Below are positions 47,112-64,000 of a stretch of DNA of 64,000 nt, one piece after another. Every line of letters starts with the position of its first letter. The first letter of the stretch is position 1. Location: NCBI RefSeq assembly GCF_037176765.1, contig NC_090023.1:99557366-99621365 (forward strand). The letters are read 5' to 3'. This DNA comes from Anolis sagrei (lineage: Eukaryota; Chordata; Lepidosauria; Squamata; Anolidae). The notes under the pieces were generated by a model, which was not told the origin of the DNA, made no database searches, and worked only from the letters and a program-made list of their open reading frames with translations. A program made the translations under genes and the position numbers.

Positions 47112-47332
47112 GGGTGCATCTATACTTCAGACTTAATGCAGTTTGACACCACTTTCACTGTCATGGCTCAATGCTATGGTATCATAGAAGTGGTAGTTTT
47201 ACAAGGTCTTTAGCCTTCTTTGCCAATGAGTGCTGATGCCTCACTAAACTACAACTTGCATGATTCCATAGTATTGCCCATAGCAGTGAACGTGGTGCCA
47301 AACTGCATTAATTCTACAGTGTAGATGCATCC
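47112..47332. mobile_element. Palindromic MITE, TGCATCTACACTGTA family
   Basis: Left end gggtgcatctatacttcaga, right end ctacagtgtagatgcatcc; interior ccttctttgccaatgagtgc. Complete palindrome. Confidence 0.75.
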
Positions 47333-47890
47333 ATAATTAGTGGTATTCTTATTAAGATCTTAAGCTGAGTTATAGATAATGTTATGCCTAATGTACCCTT
47401 TCTTGTGGTACTAGACAGGTCAAGTGCAAAGTCCAGACAAATTTATTTTTGCAGTCAACTGTAATCCGTCACATTAACTGACAACAATGCCATACTTATA
47501 ATACCATACTTATAAGGCAAGACAATTTCGACTTCTTTATGGATAGTGAGTATATAGGCAACTTATTCTTTGGTAACTGACATGCCTTCAATGTTGATTG
47601 AGATTATTGTCATTGTTGGTCTTGAAAAGGTCTGTTGGTTGGTTTGTTTGGTTGCATGCTGCAACTCCATGACATGTGAGTGTAGAGAAAAGCAAACCAT
47701 GGAACAGCTGTTACAATGCCGTCTGAGCCCTGCCACATGCACAATGGAGGAACTCCCTATAGCAACACCAGGGGCATTCCAAGTGGCCAGCTGCTGGGCA
47801 AATGACATTTAGTATAATGTCAAGTTTTTAAAAAAAAATTGTTTGTGTTTTTAAATACACTACAAATGTACCCTTGGTTCGCTTCTGACA

Positions 47891-48419
47891 TCTATATAAA
47901 TAAAAATGTAATGTAATTGACACCAAATTTGGACACAAGACACCTAACAACCCAATGTATGTCCTTCACTCAAAAATTGATTTTGCCATTTGGGAGTTGT
48001 AGTTGCTGGGATTTATAGTTCACCTACAATCAAAGAACATTCTGAACCCCACTAAAGATGGAATTGAACCGAACTTGGCACACAGTTCTCCCATGACCAA
48101 CAGAAAATACTGGAAGGGTTTGGTGAGCACTGTCCTTTGGTTTTGGAGTTGTAGTTCACCTACATCCAAAGATGACTGTGGACTCAAACAATGATGGATC
48201 TGGACCAAACTCTACAAGAATACTCAATATGTCCAAATGTGAACACTGGTGGAGTTTGGGGCAAATAGAATCTTGATATTTGGGAGTTGTAGTTGCCAGG
48301 ATTTATAGTTCACCTACAGTCAAAGAGCATTCTGAACCCCACCAACGATAGAACTGGGCCAAACCTCCCACACAGAACCCCCATGTGGGCCACAGCAACC
48401 TGTGGCAGGGGACGGCTAG
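47891..48419 (+). mobile_element. Non-autonomous Helitron
   Basis: Starts TCTATATAAATAAAAATGT, next to an A at 47890. The 3' end has hairpin GCCACAG-CAAC-CTGTGGC followed by AGGGGACGGCTAG, closing in CTAG at 48419. No inverted terminal repeats, as expected for Helitrons. The base after CTAG is c, not the usual T. The interior shows a repeated ~100-base unit (gggatttatagttcacctac). Confidence 0.85.
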
Positions 48420-48949
48420 CAATAAATAAATAAATAAATAGAAAACTTATTTGTAACTACTGGTTAAATCTTTTCACGAGAAAAACATCTCATTCTGTAC
48501 AAAAATGCTTACAGTGTAAATCAGTTTAACCACATTAAGGTAAATACTGCATCACATATTTCACACCATACATCATGTATTAATGTCAGTCATTCTTTTT
48601 CTTTTATGTAAATAATAAATGGAAACAGTTTCCTTTTCACTACAATGAATGTGTTTTTTAAAGGTGGAAGAGGAGGAAGAAATCTCCCAACTACCTGCCC
48701 TTTTAAAAGATATGTTGAATTGTCATGCTTGACAGCAGAATTCTAGTTTGAATGCAATTTATACTGAATTTTGCCTCCTGTTCAATCAGTTGAAGCAGAA
48801 CACATATACGAATGTGTCACTAGGCTAGGAAGCCACGAGAGGGCGCCAAAGTGTTGAAACTGCCTTGTTTTTATAACCAGACAAATAAGGCCTAAAGCGG
48901 ATGGATTATTTAACGAAATCTCTTTATTTTATCTTAAAAGTAGTCCCTG

Positions 48950-49290
48950 GCCAAAGTACTTCACCTTTGCCTCTAATATCCTTCCCTCCAATGAGCAGTC
49001 TGGCTTTATTTCCTGAAGTATGGACTGGTTGGATTTTCCCACGGTCCAAGGCACTCTCAGAACTTTCCTCCAGCACCACAGTTCAAAGGCATCTCTCTTC
49101 CTTTGCTGAGCCTTCCTTATGGTCCAGCTCTCACATCCGTAGGTGACTACAGGGAATACCATGGCTTTAACTATGCGGACCTTCCTTGCCATTGTGATGT
49201 TTCTACTCTTCACTGTTTTATCAAGATTGGTCATTGCTCTCCTCCCAAGCAGTAAACATCTTCTGATTTCCTGGCTGTAGTCTGCATCTG
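48950..49290 (-). mobile_element. BovB (RTE) LINE fragment
   Basis: On the - strand MTNLDKTVKSRNITMARKVR, then VVTYGCESWTIRKAQ, FELWCWRKVLRVPWT, SNQSILQEI: the BovB reverse transcriptase C-terminus. It stops after KVKYFGQ, short of the usual 3' end. Confidence 0.9.
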
Positions 49291-50176
49291 CAGTAAAGGA
49301 TTAAGCCATGGTGGTTAAACTGGAGTCAAATTAGTATAACGCTACAGTGTGGATGGTCTGTAAGAACGCTGAAATATAGTTAACATCTTACTATAGTCTG
49401 CAGCATAGACGTGAAGGTATTGTCGATTCTAGCTGTTAGTTAGAGCTCTCCAAAGTTTCAGACAGATTTTTTTTCCAGTCCTACCTAACACTTATCATGA
49501 GGTTTTCTGGGCAACTACCAAGTATTCCTACTGAAATATCTGCCTGTCTTCTTGATTTGAAGGATGGAATTGAAAGGGTGTCAGAAAGATCATACAGACA
49601 TTTTTGCCTGCATGATGTTGTTTGAGCCAGTGGGGGGTGCCATGTGATTAGGGAATGAACACAGCGTGTTCCATCCTGCTTGCTTAAGCAATTTTAATCA
49701 ATACAGTTCCTCTCTGTACACACCACCTCGTCTGATCTTTCTGTACCAATAAGATATGTAGTGCCTTAAGAAGATAAAATATTATTTGAGAGCATTCCAA
49801 ATATAAATATTTGTTTGAGACTATCTTAGGTCTTCGGGATTTTGTTGGAGTTATCCATCCGAAGCCCCAGCTGTATTTTTTCCACTTCAGCAAGGCTTGC
49901 CATGTTTCTTAAGAATATACCACTGCTTCAACTTGTTGGTTAAAATATATGTCTGGGGTTTGTAGTTTGGTAACATGCTAAAACTTTATGGCAGACATCA
50001 AAATACATCTCCTTAAACTCTACAAATCCCAGGATTTCATAGTCATGGAAGTTAAAGCGGAATCACACTGCTATCATTATGTAGTGTGAAAGGTCCTCTT
50101 GTTGGACTGGTTGAAATAAAGAACTCTTAAATTAGATTTACTCCAACACAAAAAGTGTAGTAGAGAGCATTTATAA

Positions 50177-51180
50177 CAGTGTGCCTCAACCTTCCAAATG
50201 CCGCAACCCCTTAATATAGTTCCTCATATTGTGGTGACCCACAACCATAAAATTATTTTCGTTGCTACTTCATAACTGTCATTTTGCTACTGTTAGGAAT
50301 CTTAATGTATGCAAAATGTATTTTCATTCACTGGACCAAATTTGGCACAAATACCCAATATGCCCAAATTTGAATACTGGCAGGATTCGGGGGGGGGGGG
50401 TGTTTTTGTCATTTGGGAATTGTCATTGCTGGGATTTATAGTTAACCTACAATCAAAGAGCATTCTGAACTCCACCAATTATGGAACTGAACCAAACTTA
50501 GCACACAGAACTCCCATGACCAACAGAAAATACTGAAAGGGTTTGGTGGGCATTGATCTTGAGTTTTGGAGTTGTAGTTCACCAACATCCAGAGAGCACT
50601 GTGGACTCAAACAATGATAGATCTGGACCAAACTTGGCATGAATACTCAGTATGCCCAAATGTGAATACTGGTGAAGTTTGGGGAAAATAGAGCTTGACA
50701 TGTGGGAGTTGTAGTTGCTGGGATTTATAGTTCACCTACAATCAAAGAGCATTCTGAACCCCACCAGTGATAGAATTGGGTCAAACCTCCCACACAACCC
50801 ACCCCACACAACCCCGTCTTGAAGGGACTCGCTAGTGTGCACTTCCCTCCAGTCTCACATGCTCTCCCTCATCTGCATATGCGCACCATGCTGCCATGCG
50901 CCGAGCACACCTGCCCTCCCCTGCTTGGAGTCTCAGAAACAGCCCTCCGCTTGGCTGAGAGGCTAGTCAGTCACAGTGGAGAAGGGCTTTTGGTGAGAGG
51001 ATTTGCTGTCTTTCTCCAAAAAGGAGAAGGACAAGCAGAGAGATCTTCAGCCTTCTCTTCCAAAGGGATTACTAATACCATTAGAAATATATTGTTTTTC
51101 TGGTAGTCTTTCTCAACCTCTCTGAAATTCCCTCGTGCCCCCCCCCCCAGCAGTCCCAGCCCCCAGGTTGAGAAACACTG
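50177..51180. mobile_element. 1-kb hAT element (SPIN/OC-like ends) with Helitron-like interior
   Basis: Starts cagtgtgcctcaaccttcca, ends caggttgagaaacactg. A perfect 8-base duplication ATTTATAA lies at 50169-50176 and 51181-51188. The first ~600 bases inside match the Helitron interior at 47935-48380. Bases 50815-51110 are unique to this copy. Confidence 0.85.
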
Positions 51181-51479
51181 ATTTATAAGTAAGGAAAGCT
51201 CCATTTTATGACTATTTTCATTCCAAGCACTCTTCTTTGTTACCACATTATATTCCATTTTTGAAATGGCCCTGATTCTCAGTAGTGTTTTTGATATCAA
51301 GGGTCTGTAATTTATTTATTTCATTTATTTACTTCATTTATATGTTATGGGAAGAGGGTAGGAAAACTCTTTTATGTACGTAGGATTTTGCTCACATCTC
51401 TTTGGAATCCAGTCATTCTGGATGAATCTAATTCTGCATAACAAGAAAGGATAACAGAGCAGGCAAAAATAATCATTTT

Positions 51480-52065
51480 CTTTATTTTGAAGACTTGCAA
51501 GTGTTGAGACTGCAGGCGGGAAATCAGAAGGCTATTACTTCTTGGGAGGAGAGCACTGACCACTCTTGATAAAATAGTGAAGAGTAGAGACATCATACTG
51601 GCAATGAAGATTCACATAGTTAAAGCAATGGTATCCCCCATAGTAACCTAGGGGTGTGAGAGCTGGACCATATGGAAGGCTGAGCAAGGGAAGATAGATG
51701 CTTTTGAACTGTGGTGCTGCAGGAAAATTCTGAGAGTGCCTTGGACCGCGAGAATGTCCAATCAGTCCATACTCCAGGAAATAATGCCCGACTGCTTATT
51801 AGAGGGAAGTATATTAGAGGCAAAGATGAAGTACTTTGGTCACATCATGAGAAGACAGGAAAGCTTCGAGAAGACAATGATGCTAGGGAATATGGAAGGA
51901 AAAAGGAAGAGGGGCCGACCAAGGACAAGATGGATGGATGGTATCCTTGAAATAACTGGCTTGACTTTGAAGGAGCTGGGGGCGGTGATGGCTGGCAGGG
52001 AGCTCTGGCGTGGACTGGTCAATGAGGTCACGAAGAGTTGGAAGCGACTGAATGAATAAACAACA
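51480..52065 (+). mobile_element. BovB (RTE) LINE 3' end
   Basis: Open stretch 51736-52059 reads MPWTARMSNQSILQEIMPDC, then KYFGHIMRRQESFEKTMMLG, KRKRGRPRTRWMDGILEITG, and a KSWKRLNE end, with a gaatgaataaacaacaa 3' terminus. 5' truncated. Confidence 0.92.
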
Positions 52066-53680
52066 AGTGTTGTAGATGCAGTTGTCATTATCGCAAAGTG
52101 GAAGAAGTATCAACCCAGCATGCTGCATACTGAAATTTGTGGTTCTGTTTAAGCGTTTGCTGAGTTTTAGAGTTAATTTTCAGAACTGAGTGTGGAGTTA
52201 AAAGCAATGATGGGAGTGACTTAGTTCTATAAAGCTTTGCACCCTTCTCTCTTTTTTTTTTTTTTACTAGTATTCTTATGTGGGGAAAAACCGCTCTCTC
52301 TAAACCTCACTGGAGGCATTATTATACACTTGGCTTTTGTTGCACAAAAACAGGGAGCATCCACTGCTGAGGACAGTTTTCTTTTTATAAGGAAAATAGA
52401 ATAATAATCCCACATCACCTGAAGCCTCAAATGAGTTTGCATTCATCTGCTGGTGAGACCAATTTCTCCAATAGCCTTGATCCTAATTTTTAGCAAGCCT
52501 GCATAATTTCTAGCCAATTAATATTAGCTTATTCTTGACTTTTACATGAGAACACCAGAAAACACCCGAACTGTCAAATCCCATTTAAAATGCTAATGTT
52601 TTCAATTTGCAAACAGAAATTCAGGTCTTGCTCCTTATTACAAAACCCTTGTGAAAAGGAGTTCTCCCATCAAGTATTTCCATTAAGTAAGGAGTTGTAT
52701 CAACAGTTCCTTATGAACAACTGCATTTACATCCCGTGTTTAAATCCACTCAAATATATCCACAATACCTTCCTCTCTATCTTCTTTTCATTACAACAGG
52801 CACAAGATTGCTTCCCATTATTTCCAAATCTAATTTTGTTCTTATAGACGTCAGCCAGCTGCACAAGCCATTTTATTCTCAAGAAATCTAATCAAATTAA
52901 TCGAGGGAATTAAAATGGAAATAATTACTAGATGGCCTTTTGCCGGGTAAATGTTACAAACAGCTTCACTCATACAAATAACCAAAAGATGGCATTGATC
53001 TTGGCTCTTATTTTCTCTTCAGATCTGGTCCCTCTGTTTGTGCCTTGTCACCACAGGATGGAGATAGATGTACCTTTTAGACTAAAACTCCCCCAAATCC
53101 CTCAGCTAGCATGTAGAAAAAAGTAAAATTGAAACAGTGAGGGGCTGAGATATTGTCCAAATACACAGGCTATGCTACCAAATTACCAACTGCGCGCTCA
53201 CACTTCCCCCCATCAGATCAACTTCAGCTGGAGCCGGGCGATGCAGGCGTGGGGTACTCCCCACGCCCCACTATAAAATGAAGTGACGCCAGCAGCTGGG
53301 TGACAAGATCACTAGTGGCATTTAGGATTCTTAATTCATCAGACAACTAGAGAAGCAGCCATAGGAGTCCAGACATTGGAAGCAATCATGAAAGCCTTCA
53401 ACAATACAATCATGAGATTATTATCTTCCTCCCTGAAATATTTATATATATTTATTTAGCTCCTCCTTGCCTGTTCATCAGCCTATCAGGAGCAAATTTT
53501 ATTTCTCTTTTGTAAAGGGCTACTTCTCATTTACTGAAAAATGAGATCAGTGGTGCTTTTTATCTTTGTTTATTTTGTGGCTGAGGGTTTTTTTTTATCT
53601 CTTACCAATCATTACTTGGGGCTTCTGTGCTAGCTATCTGCTTCATGCATGACATGGTTGAATTACACCTGGCCAGTTAT
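52066..53680. other. Intergenic, nothing firm
   Basis: No repeat family recognised. An 8-bp hairpin gcgtgggg-tact-ccccacgc lies near 53247-53266. It may include the 3' part of a long RGN 3' UTR. Confidence 0.4.
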
Positions 53681-53681
53681 C

Positions 53682-53704
53682 AGGGTGTGTGTGTGTGTGT
53701 GTGT
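53682..53704. repeat. (GT)n microsatellite
   Basis: About eleven gt repeats. Confidence 0.9.
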
Positions 53705-53984
53705 CTGTATTCAACTTTCCCTGGCCTATCTTTTCTTTATATAATATTTGTTTTGATAAGTAATTGGCTACATTCCCAGAATCAATCCAAAGACACAACA
53801 GCTTGCAAATTCTTTTGAGGATGAAAATCCAACACATTAATTAATCTAGAGCATGTTATTATTAACCTCTTTTTCATGTTCTACATAAAGAAATGTGTAG
53901 AATATGTATATAAAATATTGTGTTTAGCATGTGACTATTTCCAAGATCTAGCTGTTCCCTTCTCACAAGGCCATGAAAGGCCAT

Positions 53985-54135
53985 GCAGTAGTTTGAGAGA
54001 TTAGGATTCAAATCCTCTCTTGGCCATGATAACCTATTGGGAGACCCTGGGCATGTCACACACTCTCAGCCTATAATACATTTTCCTTAGTAGTTGGAAT
54101 CTACTTGATTATAACAACAATCTGCAAAACATTGC
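53985..54135 (+). mobile_element. tRNA-headed SINE with BovB-type body
   Basis: ggattcaaatcctctcttgg (box B-like), then tgggcatgtcacacactctc, ending near ataacaacaat. It lies just past the RGN stop codon (transcript sense), perhaps inside the 3' UTR. Confidence 0.65.
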
Positions 54136-54898
54136 AGATTCTAGGGAATGCTGTAGGTCAGCAACTCAGTTCATGTAGTTGAAAGCGTGATCCTGAATAT
54201 GTCCCCATGCATGTCTAGGTGGACACATGTCTGCTACAGACCTTGGAATTTACAAACCTTGCTTTGACCTACAAATCCCAGTATCCCTCACTCAATATGG
54301 CTAGTTTCATACTGACTGAGGGGTTCTGGGTGCTACAGCTCAAAAGAGCAAATCGTTCAAGGTCTGTTATACATATACTTCCAAGAGATGTAATGAAATT
54401 AACAAGACTTCAGCTGGATCTACACTGCAGTGAACTGCACTGAATGGAATTATATGGATCTACACTGTATCATATGGCAGTGTAAATGGGACCTAAATTA
54501 TAACAAATAATTGTGCTAATATAATTACTAACCCTAATTCTCTATCCAGTTCTGTGTTTCTGTACATTGAGAGCAAAACATCCACAAGCACATCACTTTG
54601 AACTGTGCAAAAATCAGCCACATTACTGGGATTTGGATTCAAAACCAGGACAATAATGCCATGAAATCAAAGTTGAATCAGTTTCCTGGATGAAAATTTC
54701 CTTTCTCGTCAAAGTTGTTATTTACTCTATTAAAGAAAACCCAAATCAGCCACAAAGAAAAGGAAACAATCAAAATATTAAAGCAATATAAGAATTCAGT
54801 AGAAAAATACTCTATACACATATAAACTTCACTCTTCCATTCTTGTTCATTTTTGTTTCTGGATATGGGCATCTTCTTCAAGCATTATGAACAAACAC

Positions 54899-63385
<8,487 letters not shown>

Positions 63386-64000
63386 CTGCAGGCAGGACAG
63401 ATATGGACACAGTTCAAAAGCAAGACCACAGTAATCACACAATGCACAGGAGCTAGCATGGTGTAGTAGTTTGCATTTTGGTCTATGACAAAAACAAACA
63501 TTTTATATCTTAGACTCCTTTCCTCTTAATTCAATACTGGATTTCTTTATTCTTTATTGATTCTTCTCGTGTTCCCATTTTTTGGTTCAATTTGGAAACG
63601 TTTTTTGGACAGTTCCAAGGTACTAAGGCCAGCATGATTCAATCTACGTATTACTACAAGAAGATCTGAATCGCTCTGTCGATTGCTTCCCGTTGTCAGA
63701 CTGGTAAGCTGCAAAAATTCATCCATTTGCAATAAAGTTCTCTAAAGGGAGTAAAAAATGGACTTTGAGACAGTGATGGATGGGCCAACAGCCTTTGTGC
63801 CATGTCAATTCAAGTGACAGTCATATTGCACCAGTATAGTATGCATATTAGATTTGATCCTCATATACATTATTATCAATTTGATCACTGCTGTAATGTT
63901 CAACCATTTGAAATGGTTGAACAGAAACTCTATGAAGCTTTAGGCGCTTTTGCTGCCTATAACAGGGAAAACCAGCTGATTCCTAATCCATCTAAAATGC
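63386..64000. other. RGN intron to window edge, nothing recognised
   Basis: The next 5' exon of RGN, which should encode the N-terminal glutamate metal ligand, is not here. A 61-codon open stretch on the - strand (63732-63547) shows no regucalcin similarity. Confidence 0.5.

Noticed and set aside
51736-52059. 107-codon frame as a host protein
   Set aside because: The sequence is the BovB reverse-transcriptase C-terminus.
63547-63732. 5' coding exon of RGN
   Set aside because: The translation lacks the regucalcin N-terminal signature and has no suitable splice phase.

Overview
This window is nuclear DNA of a vertebrate, almost certainly a squamate reptile and probably an iguanian lizard of the Anolis type. 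The evidence is threefold. Three spliced host genes have clear vertebrate homologues. The sequence is AT-rich and dense in interspersed repeats. The repeat set is typically squamate: Sauria SINEs, a second tRNA-derived SINE, 5S-rRNA-derived SINEs, L2 and CR1 LINEs, BovB/RTE LINEs, many non-autonomous hAT elements, Tigger elements, a Helitron, and palindromic repeats that resemble Penelope-like element (PLE) ends. The species call is inference from repeat content.

Host genes. (1) GTPBP6, an HflX-family GTPase, lies on the + strand. Its last six coding exons fall between 1129 and 9845; the first part is off the left edge. (2) PLCXD1, a PI-PLC X-domain protein, lies on the - strand. All six coding exons (28908 down to 14431) assemble into a complete frame of about 318 residues, with a GC-rich CpG-island promoter near 33.9-34.3 kb. 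GTPBP6 and PLCXD1 are convergent, as in the human pseudoautosomal region PAR1. (3) RGN (regucalcin/SMP30, gluconolactonase) lies on the - strand. Its last five coding exons fall between 63385 and 54899, including a 51-base terminal exon; the 5' exon or exons are off the right edge. Exon phases join cleanly at every junction in all three genes. The genes do not form an operon and have no obvious shared pathway.

Layout. 1-10.9 kb: GTPBP6, with a long L2 LINE (open frame 4474-7149) in one intron. 10.9-14.2 kb: convergent intergenic gap. 14.2-34.3 kb: PLCXD1, whose introns hold an old RTE LINE split by a hAT element, Tigger and hAT elements, SINEs, an L2, and (in the long first intron) three PLE-like palindromes. 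34.3-54.9 kb: a gene-poor tract of palindromic MITEs, a CR1 LINE with a 543-codon reverse-transcriptase frame, SINEs, one possible retroviral LTR fossil, a Helitron and BovB pieces. 54.9-64 kb: RGN with intronic repeats.

The most interesting non-gene signals are: hammerhead-ribozyme-like motifs in the PLE-like palindromes (best copy 33681-33720); hAT elements sharing their interior with a nearby Helitron; a Tigger element that resembles a mammalian family along its whole length; and nested insertions dated relative to each other by target-site duplications. All family names come from recognition and recall, not database searches.
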